Positions 11,318 through 23,600 of a DNA stretch of 64,000 nucleotides are shown here, one piece after another. Every line of letters begins with the position of its first letter. Position 1 is the stretch's first letter. Under the pieces are notes generated by a model, which made no database searches, was not told where the DNA came from, and saw nothing but the letters and a program-made list of their open reading frames with translations. This DNA comes from Agapanthus africanus. Taxonomy: Eukaryota > Streptophyta > Magnoliopsida > Asparagales > Amaryllidaceae. Location of the stretch: positions 755,477,632-755,541,631 of the forward strand of contig CM057340.1 of NCBI GenBank assembly GCA_030015575.1. Reading direction: 5' to 3'. The position numbers and the translations under genes are program-made.

Positions 11318-13527
11318 TGTTAGTTGTATGTATGCCCTAGAGGCCAGTATTGTACAGATGATGTATATTATATTGGATGCTTGGACATATATAGAGATGA
11401 CTTTCTTGCTCAATATGATAGTATGCTATCTGGTTACTCTTTATCTTAACATGTACACTAGTCTCTTTATACTGTCTTATAGTTACATGTTGGTAAAGCC
11501 CTTAGGATGTGTACTTGACTACCTGGACTATGATGCAGATCATACTAGTGGGGACATGGTAGTCCATAAGTACATCCTTCAAAGTCCCTAGTCGTGGGTG
11601 TATCGAGATGGGGCATCGATATACCAGTGTAGACTAGCGTATACGCTTCTCGACCCATGTGATGGGCGATGGATGATCCCATATCCATTGGTGTTTGACA
11701 TCAGAGATGGTATACGGGTGCTCAGTGGAGACTGGGTACACTGGACGGACTCGCCGAGAACTCCCAGATGGTATTATACCACACGTCAGATGGCAGTTCT
11801 CAGGTGACACTTGTACAGGTTAGTCTGTAGACCCGAGATCGTCATAGAGTCTTGTGTGATTCCCACTGTGCTTTGATCTCCACCTTACCACGTCCATGAG
11901 GGCGTGCAAAACGGTGGTCTTTGGGCACAGTCCCGAGTCACATGGAGGCAATGAGCGATAGGAGGGGTTTCGTCTCTCCCGGTATTGGGAGTTGATGTTG
12001 CGCAGTGCTCGATTGGCCGTAACAGGGAAGTTCCTGGCCAGGGCTGATCAGAGATTTGCTGGTAAGTGTTACCAGTAGTTTCTCGACCCGTTATGAGCCT
12101 CACATCGGCACGACTTATCGGTTATTGGGGTCTGACGTATACCACCCCTAGACTAGATATGCGACATATCAGACGAACAGACCGGACTGTACGGTAAGTG
12201 TTACTGGTCGGATTCGCAGGAGTGTGAGCGGGCTAGCTCGTCGATCTTCTGATCGCTCAATACCCGGGTGGCCGTTACGTTTAGCAGACCGCTTGCGGCT
12301 TGTGGGTGCTTGATATGATCATCATCTGCTACCGGCGTATTGACGAGTCTTTAGAGTCCTACACAGAGGTTTCCTGGCTCAAGCGAAACGAAATAGGAGC
12401 GCATATGAGATATGTGCAGGACCGAGAATAATGCGTGTATGTGATACCGCATTTAATTCTCGCGATATATGTTTCGATTGGTTATATTCGATATGACCTA
12501 GTTATCGAATCATTGATTCGATAAATCGATACATTGGATTCTAGTCGGTTATGTGCGACATGACCGGATCATTGAATTAAATGTTGATTTAATGATTTAA
12601 TGCATAATTATATATTTGATATATTGCATTGCATTAACTAGTATTGGTTCACTTTAAACGGATTTTTCTCACTTGATGCACATTGTATATGTGATATGCT
12701 TTAGTGCACTACTTTGTATCATGTTTGATGATACTTGATAATGTGGTTAAGTGTAAAGGGTTAAACCATGGTTAAGTGATGATTAGGGTTTGGGTTTTTC
12801 ATTTATTTATTTGTTTATTTATTTGGAAAGGATTAAGTTGAGAATGGTGGCTTATTTTGGAGCTATGTTGAAGCTTCTTGAAGCTTTGACAAAGTCCACC
12901 ATCCTTATCTCATCCTTAACCCTAACCACTCTAACTAACCTTGGTTTAATCTCTACACTTGACCATGGTCAAGATATGATAAGTATTCATATTAGTTTTA
13001 TTTTTAAAAATAGAAGACTTATCATTCTTGCTTCATCTTCATCTTCTTCTTCTTCTTCAAGCTTGCTACTTTAATGGCAACTTGAGATCTAGTGAGATAA
13101 ATCCAATTCTAAAGTGAACCCACCTCCTATTTCTTCACCCTCTACCTCTTGCCAAGTTGTTTTGGGTGTTTTCTTCACAAGTTTCACAACTTTGTGAAGT
13201 CGGAGCTTGAGCTTGTGCAACTTCGACGTAGATCGTCTTTGACACGAAGCCGACGACCTATTCCGCACGTTTCTCCGATGAAGCCGTCACGAGAGTCCAA
13301 GGTTCAAGATGGACAGCGAGAGGACGCCCTCGTGGAGCTAAGGAAGTGGGTATCCGGATCTACAAAGATTGTAGCATCTTAACTTTAGTTAAATTGTTAA
13401 CTAGATTTATATTTCGCCTAGAATTCTAGCGACGATCCGTAGTCTAGGGTTTCTCGGCACCATTTTTTTTGAAATTGGCATGTTCGATGCCTTGTGAGAC
13501 CTCACTAGGGTGCCTAGGAACCTTTCA
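11318..13527 (+). repeat. Copia-1 3' LTR
   Basis: 2210 bp, the same length as the 5' LTR, with about 15 differences seen by eye. It ends CCTTTCA, followed by the second TCCTC copy at 13528-13532. Confidence 0.95.
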
Positions 13528-15344
13528 TCCTCTACCTCCTCAAATCACCCACATCCCCACCTCAAAACTTCATCCCCCTTTCAATAAAAACATGCACAAG
13601 ATCATCACAAGCACTTTGGACCAAGAAAGTTTGGATTTTGAGCACTTGGGGCAACTCAAGAAAATTCTTGAGTTGCCAAATGAGGTACTTTCATCACCAT
13701 TAGTATTGTATTTACTTCATTTTAGCATCTATATTAGTTTAGAGGGGGTTAAATGAGATTTAGGGAACCTTGAAAATTCTAAGTTGAGGATTAAGGTTGA
13801 ATTGTATCCAAAGGTGAAATTCAGGCTTAATAGGGACCTTAAACCCCTGTAGGATTGTTTATTGGACTGAAACCATAGAGTAAACCCTTAATTCCCAAAC
13901 TTAGAAACCCCGATATCGTATTTTGTTAACTTTTGTGATGGAGTTTTGTGATCTGCTATAACCCAGGTGACCTGAAAATTTTATAGCGATTAGTGGGAGT
14001 CGTGCGGGCAACCTGGAGCATACCCTAAAGACCCCAGCCCCTATACCTTCATTGTGGCCGTGATTTTATTCTGGCCGTAATTTGCGGCCAGTGTAGGGAA
14101 TTTGGGATTCGTTCTTGGTCCAGGGCTTTATCTCCAGTAAATTAGACCCTCCACATATGCAAATTTGACTAATTTCACCTAGGGTAAAATCTGGGGCCAT
14201 TTTCTTGAGTTGCTGCATTATTTTACGACTTCGTTTTAATTTAGGAATTGGTATTTGATATTTTGTTCCGTCTTCTGATGTTTGTACGTCAGCGACGGGG
14301 GTTGTTTGGTGGTTTTGCAGGCGTAGGCTATAAGTTCTAACCTATAAGCGATTCGCATGCCGTTTTGGTTTTCGTGCGTGATTTCGGTTTACGATATCTT
14401 GTGTGTATATATGTAGGTACCCTCGAGTGGACTTGAACGACAAGGACGAGCGTGGCGTCATCGACTTTAGCAAGCAAGGATCAGGTGAATAGATATATAT
14501 CTATGGGGGAAGTCGAGTGGATGGCGTATAGCACCCCCGCAACCTGATGGAAACCGATATATAGGATACCGTCGTAGAAACCTAGATTTGGGAACTAAGG
14601 ATATGGTTAAAGAGATAGTTAGAGAAGACGTGGGTGATTGAATATATATATTGAAACATGAGATGAAAACTTAGGGATATGAAAGTGAATGTGAACCACG
14701 ACGTATAGATGTGTAGTTGCACTAAAACAAGTACCAGTTTTAGAGTAACATGAAACTAAATTAATAAGGTAGAATGTATATACAAAATTTACTTAATGTT
14801 ATGAAAAGAAAATACGATGAGAGATGATGACTTGATGATATGTTGGTATACGGATGCGAGTCGACTGAGATGATTGATACCTTGTCGGTCCCCAGATATG
14901 ATGTTGTTATGGATGTAGCCTGGGATATAGGTATATACATTTATATAATGTTGTGAAGCTTGATTGATATGCTGCGAGACGTTAGGTCCGTACCCTCATT
15001 ATCGTAAAGGTTGATAGGATCCTTAATGGTTTAATGCCGCCGTACGACGATTTTCCGTACGTGATGAGTTTGACTTGATGTTTGATCCATACCCTTGACT
15101 AGAGGATGTCGTATGACGGATTATACCGTACGTAATGTTGTGAGGCTGGATGCCGATTGATAGATTCACCGACTCGATCATGTTGGATGTCAATAGCTTA
15201 TAACTTTTAGCTGATGATTTACCTTATGTTGCATTCATGTTATTCTCATTGCATTGCTTATACCTGTGCTAGTACACTTACACCATTATCGATGATGCGT
15301 ATATTACACTTACACAGATTTTGCCATCTCACACACTTCATCTG
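13528..15344 (+). repeat. Tekay-1 3' LTR, segment 2 of 3
   Basis: The LTR resumes after Copia-1 (13528-13532 is the duplicated TCCTC) and runs to the Tekay-2 insertion; 15340-15344 (ATCTG) is the left copy of the Tekay-2 target-site duplication. A weak pair of GGCCGTGAT and GGCCGTAATTTGCGGCC blocks lies at 14048-14092. No gene is seen in this 1.8-kb stretch. Confidence 0.8.
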
Positions 15345-17830
15345 TGTCACGCCCCGCTTCCCGGTATACGGCGAAGGGGACGCGACGAGGTCCGCTACGT
15401 ATATACTCAGAAGTACATACGCTAAGCGTATCTAAGCAATATAAAAGTAATCACAAGAGACAAGAGATATAAAAATAACAGAAACTTTATTTATTAACAT
15501 TCTTTTATACAATGCATGAAAAGGAAATACAACTGAAGTAAAAACGATGCCTAAACAATGGCATAACAGGAAATGAAAATACTGAACGAAAATGTACAAT
15601 GTCTAGAGCTCGGGGTCTCCGAGGAACTGATCCAAGTCTTCACTGGTGGGCTCGATCTCTGCTGTGTCCAGATCACCTGACGACATTCAAAGAAGAAAGA
15701 AATAGAATGTCGTCAGCGAACAGGTTGCTCGGTAAGTCCCAAAGATAAGGGAGAAATAGAAAAGACAGAATAAGAATGTATCGTTTAAAGTTGTATAATA
15801 TTATAGAATATTGTGTTAACACTGTTGTTTGTAGCTTGGTACAGAAGGATGCCAGTGTATACGAGAGGGGTCTCTATATGCTAGAGACTAAGGCGAACTG
15901 AAAGTACAAGGAACTGTTATGCCACGGTACAACAGCAACAGGATTCATGTTAGGTGTCTTAATCTTACTGTCTCGTGCCACTTTTAACACCTTCCGTACC
16001 AATCTACCCCTTAAACCCCGTAGTGTTTTGATTGTATTGTTATATTGTATTGTATAAGTTGTATAGTTGGATGGCTGACCGAAACCATGATATCAGTAAC
16101 GGATGTAATGGATTTAAACTAGATTCATGTACATGGAAAGTATATCCATGGTTTGGTTCAGTCAAGTTGAATAGATTGATAACTGGATTCATGAATTCGT
16201 GTGTTCATGTTGAAATGATTTATATTGTAGATTTATATGGTACTTGAATCATATTCAAGTCGGATTATAATCAGACTCAAACCCGAGTCAGACAGTAGAA
16301 ATGTAAATCGAAGTCCTATATTTACTAGGGTCCTTAGGGTAATTTATAAAACTTGAGGGGGTTTTATGTAAAAATACTTTATATACTTTTCAAGATACAC
16401 CTCAAGTATTTATTATTCGTCTTTAGAGGTATAATGAAGGTGGATTTTATAGTGTGACATTTCTAGTGAAAATATCCTAGTTTTTATAAATAAAGGTATT
16501 TATCTTTAATATTGATTTATTTAAAGCTCATGGTATTTTAATGTAAAATTTATTCTTGTGATTTTTAGAAAAAGGTGGAATATTTATATTATAATAAAAT
16601 AGATATTTAAATGATAAATATACATATATTTATACAAAAATAATTTTAATAATATTCTATATTCTAAAAATCCCATTTTCTTAAAATGCCGTATTTTAAA
16701 TCTTTCGAGATCGAATGCTCCTTGCGGAGGTCTGAATATCGAACTACTAAGCATGAGGGTGCACGATAAACCGTACTATCCCGAACGGGTTCCCCAAAGT
16801 GGGTTGTAACGGCGCTTTGCAAAGATTGTAAAATACTAAATTCTTTAGAAAACGGTTTTATTAAGTAAAAGGTATTTATTTGTAAAAAGTCAATTTACCG
16901 TATTTTAGATTTTAGGGTTTTCTAATTCAACTAGACTATTTCTAAATGGTCTAAACAACAAGTTGTTAGATGCCTCAAATCGCCTCTTCACCGCCAATTG
17001 TGGCCAGGTAAGTACAAGTGAAGAAAGGAGGGATCCGCTCACGAATCATCATGAGACTGGCCTTTTAAAATTACCTTTCTCACTTGCCTAGCCTAGACAC
17101 CACAAAGTCAGGTTTAGATAAACGACCGATGTCCACAACTTATCGTATTTTTCTAATAAGAGATCTTTATTTAAAAGTGTATCAAAGCTAAAACTTTTAG
17201 AAATGGTTTTATTAAGAATATGGTATTTAAATGAAAGTATTGTTTTATCGTATTCTAAGTTTTGATGATATCGTTTAGGGCGGGTTGTATATGCGTGTGT
17301 GTGGAGGTAGGTCATTACCTCGTATTCTACTTTAAATGTATAGCAAGGTTAAGGGGGTTAAATGTGAAATCGAAACATTTTGGTATTTACGTGAAAAATA
17401 CGATAAATTGGAAAGGCTATCATTTCATGTGATAAAACTTGTTCAAATTGTTTGTTAAATGTTTAATAGTCAATATAAAGATATTTAAGCATGAATGTAT
17501 TGGTGAGAAGTAATATTTTATAGAAAACCGAATCGGAAATCGGATTTGTTCCGATTCCGTTGGGTTTTGTAATTTCGTATTTTAGAGAATAAGAAAGAGG
17601 GATAGAATGGGGACTTACGGGTTTGGACAATACTAGAGAGTGAGAGGGAAGTAGGGGATTCGGCGGTGCGTCGATTCGTCGCCGAGAGTTCCTAGCACGA
17701 TCACCGGAATTTCGCCGTCGATTTCGTCGGGGCTTCGCCTTTCGCTCGTTTTCAAAGTACACAATATTTTCTTGAGATTTTGAGAGAGTGGGCTCAGAAT
17801 TTTAGGATGAGAGGGTAGGAGGTAGGGGTG

Positions 17831-17839
17831 TATTTATAG
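17831..17839 (-). promoter_or_regulatory. TATA box in Tekay-2 3' LTR
   Basis: CTATAAATA on the minus strand, followed downstream by a GC-richer leader. The same box is kept in the 5' LTR at 57759-57767. It is the likely element promoter; the start site is not mapped. Confidence 0.6.
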
Positions 17840-17995
17840 GGTTAGGCTAGGGTAGGGTTTTTAAATAAAAATGTAAAAATAATTGTAAAAATCATTAAAA
17901 ATTGGAGTAATTGGTGTTTATTGTGTTTTCTGGAAACGATCTAACCATTTAAAGTATGCAGGGGTGTACAGAAGACCAAGGGGCACATTTTTCCT

Positions 17996-18092
17996 TCGGA
18001 CGACTCGGCCGTCCGGCCGAGTCCAGTCGGCGACACCGGCCCGAGTCGGCCGGTCCGCCGGCCGACTCGGCCGAGTCTGGCCGAGTCAAGGT
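17996..18092 (-). repeat. GC-rich palindrome cluster in Tekay-2 3' LTR
   Basis: Several overlapping dyads of the form ACTCGGCCGAGTC and CGGCCGTCCGGCCG stand within about 95 bp, roughly 160-260 bp upstream of the TATA box in element orientation. The cluster is shorter in the other LTR (57940-58002), so it has changed length since insertion. Confidence 0.75.
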
Positions 18093-18415
18093 GTCGGGAG
18101 GTGGGGGGGTCGCCGGGGGTAGCCACTGGTACTTTTACATTTGTGGGTGTAGTGGGAAATTCTGGAGTTATGGCTGTTGGACTGTTGGGCTTCTAAAGAA
18201 TTTAAAACAAAATAATATTAAAAATAATGCGGGGCATGGGATTTGATTTCTGATGGCTTGGTTCAGCAGTGCAAGGTATTACCAATGAGCTACAAGCTCC
18301 TTCTTGTAATTATGGTGTGAAATAAATACTTAAAGAGATATCAGCAATATTAAATACTCCAAGTATACTTTGAATTTAAATCAATTCTTGGTACATTAAA
18401 AATGGAGTTGTTACA

Positions 18416-18455
18416 GTCTACCATCCTTACAAAAATTTCGTCCTCGAAATTTATA
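18416..18455 (-). promoter_or_regulatory. Tekay-2 polypurine tract and preceding conserved block
   Basis: On the minus strand an AATTTCGAGGACGAAATTT block is followed by TTTTGTAAGGATGGTAGAC and then the LTR start TGTAACA. The block and the purine-rich run are characteristic of Tekay/Del elements. Confidence 0.8.
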
Positions 18456-18534
18456 ACTTTTATTTGAGAACTAGTTTACAAAGAGGTGTGGATATCTAGT
18501 ACGCATTTCATCCTCCCTTTCCCAAGTGGACTCT
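18456..18534 (-). pseudogene. Tekay-2 chromodomain tail
   Basis: The minus strand encodes STWEREDEMRTRYPHLF, the C-terminal part of the integrase-linked chromodomain of Tekay-like elements, which in this clade is thought to direct integration to heterochromatin. The Athila element is inserted immediately upstream (18535), separating it from the rest of the integrase at 33671 onwards. Confidence 0.85.
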
Positions 18535-19505
18535 TGATTTTTAGATGTTTTGTGTGCTTAATTAATTACCGCATTCAAGACGGTTTCGCTTGGTAGCTAG
18601 CCGGTTGAGTACGGGTCGTCCGCAGGGAGATGGGAATCTTTTTCTATGTGCTTTAACGAGTTAAGTCCAAATGTCCAGATTTGTTTGAGATTAACTATGT
18701 GCTAAAATGTATATGAAGAAAGCTTGTTAGGGTTAAGATTAGGTTAGTTTGAGATAGGAGTCGCTAACTTCTTTCGTTGCCACTCTTAATATCGGTGTTA
18801 CGGTAATCGGCAACAACGGGGATTAGCACGACTAGGAAGGAACTTGAGAGTATAAGCTAGGCTTTCCAACGCTTTGTTCTTTCCTTTTGGTCCTTGTCCG
18901 TCCGTTCTTGGCTCTTAGCCTTAACCTCCGGTTAATTCAACCACAACCGGTCTCACTAAGGAATCACCGCTATCATGTAGGATAGGGTGCCGTAGGGAGC
19001 GGATTGTGGTTCAATTAACGGGAGTCCGAATTAAGATGTTGGGCAAGAAAAGAGTGAGAGAGATTTCCTTCTCTCAAACTTTCCTTATCCTACCCTAACA
19101 AGTGAGAAACTACTCATCCATTACAAAGAAAAAGGAAAATAAAACAAAAGGAGGAAGATAGAAAGAAAGAGGTTAGAAGATTACAACTAGCTATTTGAGA
19201 CCTCACTTTGGCAAGGATCAAGCTTAAGCATCATTGTTGTTAAGGATAAAGAAAAATAGAAGAAGAAAGAAACAAACAACAAATAACAACAACTAGATTA
19301 GCAAATGAAAATTACAAGCAATTATAATTAACAAAAGAACAAGACAAGCATGATAAAGAAAAGAACTCTTTTATTCATCACTTCACTCATACAAGCTCAC
19401 TACAAGATTTTAATGGAGAAAAGATGAAAAGAGGAAGAAGAACAACAAAATATATCCTAAAATCTAACACAAGAATAAGCACCATTGGCTTGGCATTGTT
19501 CTGGG

Positions 19506-19515
19506 CTATTTATAG
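19506..19515 (-). promoter_or_regulatory. TATA box in Athila 3' LTR
   Basis: CTATAAATAG on the minus strand, preserved at 33056-33065 in the 5' LTR. It is the probable promoter core of the element. Confidence 0.6.
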
Positions 19516-19604
19516 GCAGGAAACTGAAACTCTAGGGCAACAATCAGGCTCTGAATGATGTTACCAAAATGCCCCCAAAGTTTTACCCTCTGATGAGTTA
19601 ACTT

Positions 19605-19653
19605 TGCCGCGGATCCGCGGCCAAGTCACCATGTTGGCCGCGGATCCTCGGCC
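19605..19653 (-). repeat. Paired GC palindromes in Athila 3' LTR
   Basis: GCCGCGGATCCGCGGCC at 19606-19622 is followed 13 bp later by GGCCGCGGATCCTCGGCC at 19636-19653. The pair lies about 90-150 bp upstream of the TATA box in element orientation. The 5' LTR carries the same pair at 33151-33204. Confidence 0.85.
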
Positions 19654-20115
19654 GTTTAGTTGACTTGGCTCCTCGGTTTTTGTGGGTTGTCCTGTTCTTC
19701 TGTTATCTTCAGTGTGGTATTTGTGGTTTCTCAGAAGCTCTTCACATTTCTTCCAGATTTTCAACAGATCAAAAGGTGATTTGATGTGGATCTTTTGCCA
19801 TGATTTCCTTGAGCTCCGCGTAGATATCTTGGATTTTGTGTTAACATTGTGCTTTGTGCATGAAAATGACCATCGATTTGCCATTTTGTCCTTTAAACTG
19901 GTGTGTGGCAACATACGGATAGATAGCGGAGACCCGTGTTTTTATCTGTGGTTGGCAGTAATCCAGAATTTGTCGTGCTTTTCCATGAATTTCACTGCTT
20001 AGAGCTGAGAACATGTAACCTGCAATTATCTAGCAAACACGGATCAAGAGTACCTACCTATAAGCAATGTGATAAAAAATGGGCGGTATAAAAATGCAAA
20101 AATCTGATATGAACA

Positions 20116-20130
20116 AATACCCCCAAACTT
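20116..20130 (-). promoter_or_regulatory. Athila polypurine tract
   Basis: AAGTTTGGGGGTATT on the minus strand abuts the 3' LTR. Further copies of its 12-base core lie at 21566-21577 and 21770-21781. Confidence 0.85.
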
Positions 20131-21916
20131 ATCGTTTTCTCATTCCGAGCAAAGCCAATTTATTCACAAAAAATTTCTAACCTCACTTTCGCAGGGAACG
20201 CGATTGCACTGAGCATGTGCAACATGCCGTTAAATCTCTAGGTGTCCCTAGTAGGAGGAGTGTTGTCTCCTGAGTGTTTTCAGCGGATACTACCCACAAA
20301 ATCCCGTCAAGCTAGTTTTGCGAAATAACTATGATTCAAAACCCTAAGGTTTTGTTTTTTAAAAATAAAAAATCTATTATCCTAATTCTAGACTATCGAA
20401 TCTTTATTTTTCACACCCCGCTTCTCATTTAACTTAAGATTTTATATGCCTTTACGTGCAGTGCAAATAGTGTCGTTAAGTTTCAGAAGGATCGATTAAA
20501 GTCATCATGTCACAAAATAAAGCCCAGATAAGCATTTAAAAAGGATCACATAAGTTTTATAAAGAGTTAAGCATTTTTCAAGTTTCGTTTTCCAGTAAGG
20601 TTTTAATTTCAGAATTTCTATCTTCCTTAACAGGAAACTAGGTCTTATTTTTCACTCCACCTTTTTTTTGTTTTCATTTCATACACACCTCTGTGAACGT
20701 CCAATAGTCTTTATCATAGAATAAAACCTTCATATCTCTGCTAGAAATGGTTTTTTATAAAAACCTGTCTTTTGTCAAGATTATTCTCACACAAAGAACC
20801 GTTAGGAATTTTAACTCGGGGAGAACACTTGCTTGACTTTGTTTTAATCTGGACTTTCTAGGCTTCTTAGTGAGCTTTGGGCCAATGCTCCCAAACCAGT
20901 TGGCTTTAGGGTATTAGGTGTAGAGACACCCCAGCGGATTTATTTACTCAAGTTACCTAGGCCCAAAAACAAAAGACAATTTAGCGTGAAAATCATGACG
21001 ATTTAATGCGAACGGAGATATAACCGGCAGTTCAATTATTTTTTGGATAAAAGACGTGTTTATTAGGTTGGGTGTGTAATCATTCCAATCAAGTTTCAGA
21101 TGGGTTATTTTTCAGAATTAGTTCCAATTAAGGCATCAATAACATCCCTTCATATTCGCTTCACTTCATAAACTATTCTTGATATTACTTATTTCAGAAC
21201 AAACCTATTTGATCCTCAGAAAATAATTTATCTATTTAAAAGTTTTCAGACATAATAGACTTGTCATCTAATTTTCAAAACTCACGACACGTGTAGTGTG
21301 ATGTAAAGACATATATCAGCTATAGTTAACTTCAAAGGAGAGTTATCTTTCAGGTTTTCAAAATCTAAAAATAAGATTTGGTTATTCTTATCTTATCAAA
21401 CAAAATCATTGAAATGTTGAATCTGAGTTCTCCCACTAGCTAATTTGACGAAAAAGTTTTTATGTTTTTAGAAAATTTTCTGATTTTTATGGATTTTATG
21501 GATTTTAGTATGCAGATGCAAAATATACATATGAATGCGAAGGTTAGAAATGCGTACCGAACGTACCCCCAAACTTAAACTGGACAGTGTCCTCACTGTC
21601 ATTGAATGGAAAAATTATTGAAGGGTCAAAATTGTCGGTTAGATATACACACATTTTATTATTATTTATGTTTTTTTTTATATTTTTGTTTTTAAAGAAA
21701 AGAAAATATTAAAAATGGATATGCACCGGAAAAGAATATCCACAAATATATACAAAATGGTATATACATACCCCCAAACTTATTTGAAACAGTGTCCACT
21801 GTTTTGGCTGGATAACCGAAGTTTGGTGGTAGGCAGAGGAAGATTATGCAGGGTAAACTGGCTCCTGTAAGACCAGGAGCTCCTCTGTTGGTTCAGCGCT
21901 AAGCTACGGTTTTAGT
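20131..21916 (-). other. Athila region between pol and 3' LTR, no gene seen
   Basis: Some Athila elements carry an envelope-like frame here. I find no long frame and no signal or membrane segment that I would defend. The stretch is AT-rich and contains two additional AAGTTTGGGGGT polypurine motifs. Confidence 0.6.
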
Positions 21917-22984
21917 CTATATCCGTTTACTTTGAAAAATGAACCGTCCTTTGGATTCTCCAAATCCACAGCGCCTTGCGGATACACATTCCGCACAAAA
22001 AATGGCCCTTTTCCAGCGAGATCTGAGCTTTCCTAGATGGAAATGTAGCCGGGTGTCGTAAAGCAGTACCTGCTGACCAGGTGCGAAGGTTTTGCGCAAA
22101 AGGTGTTTATCGTGAAACACCTTCGTTCGGTTCTTAACGACAACCGCATTTTCGTAAGCATCATCCCGAAGCTCGCTCAATTCGTTCAACTGCAGCTTCC
22201 GATGGCTGCCTGCATCTTCGAGAGACAGATTCAGCTCCTTTATCGCCCAAAATGCGCGATGCTCTATTTCCACAGGAAGGTGGCAAGCCTTTCCGTAAAC
22301 AAGCTGATAGGGAGACATGCCAAGATCAGTCTTATAAGCAGTTCGAAATTCCCAGAGGGCATCAGTGAGTTTTAACGACCAATTCTTACGGTTCTTGGAA
22401 ACCGTCTTCTCCAGTATCTGCTTGATTTGCCAATTTGAAACTTTGGCTTGCCCACAGGTTTGGGGGTGATAGGGCGTAGATAGCTTATGATTAATGGAAT
22501 ATTTCAGCATCAAGGCCTTTAAAGTCTTATTGCAGAAATGAGTTCCATTGTCGCTAATGATCGCTCGGGGGTGCCCAAACCGGGAGAAAATGTTTTCCTT
22601 AAGAAATCTAACGACAATCAACCTTGTTGTCGTTAGTCCGGCTGGGCACAGCCTCGACCCACTTAGAGACATAATCAACAGCGAGAAGGATGTACAAGTT
22701 CCCAAAAGAGCTGGAAAACGGCCCCATGAAATCAATCCCCCAAACATCGAAAATCTCCATAACCAAGATTGGTTGGAGCGGCATCTCGTTTCTCCTGGAT
22801 ATCCGGCCGAAGTGTTGGCACCGGGAGCAAGTCTTGCAGTAGTCATGAGCGTCTTTAAAGAGTCGTGGCCAGTAGAAACCACACTGCAAGATCTTCTCGG
22901 CTGTCTTTCTGGGGCCAAAATGCCCGCCACATTCTTGATCGTGGCAAAACGACAGCACACTCTTGAATTCATCGTTAGGGACAC
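21917..22984 (-). pseudogene. Athila integrase remnant
   Basis: The region encodes the zinc-binding part ([22 protein letters not shown]), the core starting [12 protein letters not shown] with the first catalytic Asp, [13 protein letters not shown] with the second, and [14 protein letters not shown] with the downstream block. The [18 protein letters not shown] stretch is typical of Athila integrase. Some changes from the family pattern exist, and the reading is not continuous. It lies at the 3' end of pol as expected for gypsy elements. Confidence 0.88.
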
Positions 22985-23099
22985 ACCGACGAATAATCTG
23001 GTCGGGACAGTACTTGAACAGATAGAGTTCGTCCCAGTAAAAGTGTTTTACTTGGGATAAGAATCGAAGTCTGTCCTGACTTGACCATTCAGTCGGTAG

Positions 23100-23600
23100 T
23101 CATCCTGTGGCTAAATAGTTCATAATATCTGCGAACCAGGGTTCGCAAGATACTGTCAAGAGCTGTTCATCCGGAAAAACGTCGTTGATCGGAATTTGAA
23201 GCGACGGCGAAGAAGGAAGTCGTGAGAGATGGTCGGAGACTACATTTTCACATCCTCTTTTGTCCTCGATGACAAGGTCAAACTCTTGAAGCAAGAGGAT
23301 CCAACGTATCAACCGAGATTTTGCATCTTTCTTCGCAAAAAGATGGCGCAGAGAAGAATGGTCCGTGTAGACGATGACTGGAGAGCCGATGATGTAGGGC
23401 CTGAACTTTTCTAAAGCAAATACAACAGCCAAGAATTCCTTCTCAGTTTTTGTATAGTTCAGTTGGGCGTCGTTCAGGGTTCGGCTAGCATAATAGATTA
23501 CGTGCGGCATCTTGTTGATGTGTTGTCTAAGGACAGCACCGATGGAAAAGTCGGATGCATCGCACATAATCTCGAATGGGTGCGTCCAGTCAGGAGAAGA
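23100..23600 (-). pseudogene. Athila RNase H remnant
   Basis: The [13 protein letters not shown] block, the [18 protein letters not shown] block and the [12 protein letters not shown] block are the conserved parts of gypsy RNase H, followed by the usual DHLSRL connection domain end. It follows the reverse transcriptase directly. Confidence 0.9.

Larger units (their letters stand above)
2984..13527 (+). mobile_element. Copia-1: complete-ended Ty1/copia element with pol but no recognisable gag
   Basis: Two LTRs of 2210 bp each (2984-5193 and 11318-13527) bound a tRNA-Met-type primer-binding site, a long leader, one large pol frame and a polypurine tract. The element is flanked by TCCTC at 2979-2983 and 13528-13532, a 5-bp target-site duplication. 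By eye the LTRs differ at about 15 positions (roughly 0.7%), pointing to an insertion a few hundred thousand years old if a grass-like rate of 1.3e-8 per site per year is assumed. The ends and pol look whole. No gag was found in the 2.8-kb leader, so the copy probably depends on capsid protein from another element. Confidence 0.95.
15345..18415 (-). repeat. Tekay-2 3' LTR
   Basis: 3071 bp. On the plus strand it begins TGTCACGCCCCGCTTCCC and ends GGAGTTGTTACA, so on the minus strand it is TGTAACA...TGACA. It preserves the uninterrupted site (AGATCTTTATTTAAAAG at 17161) into which the CACTA element jumped in the sibling LTR. Confidence 0.95.
18535..20115 (-). repeat. Athila 3' LTR
   Basis: Plus-strand reading begins TGATTTTTAGATG and ends GATATGAACA. 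It contains a TATA box (19506-19515) and two GC palindromes (19605-19653). Confidence 0.95.

Noticed and set aside
17941-18246. CpG island or small gene at the GC-rich segment
   Set aside because: It is part of the Tekay-2 LTR, is palindromic, and changes length between the two LTRs.
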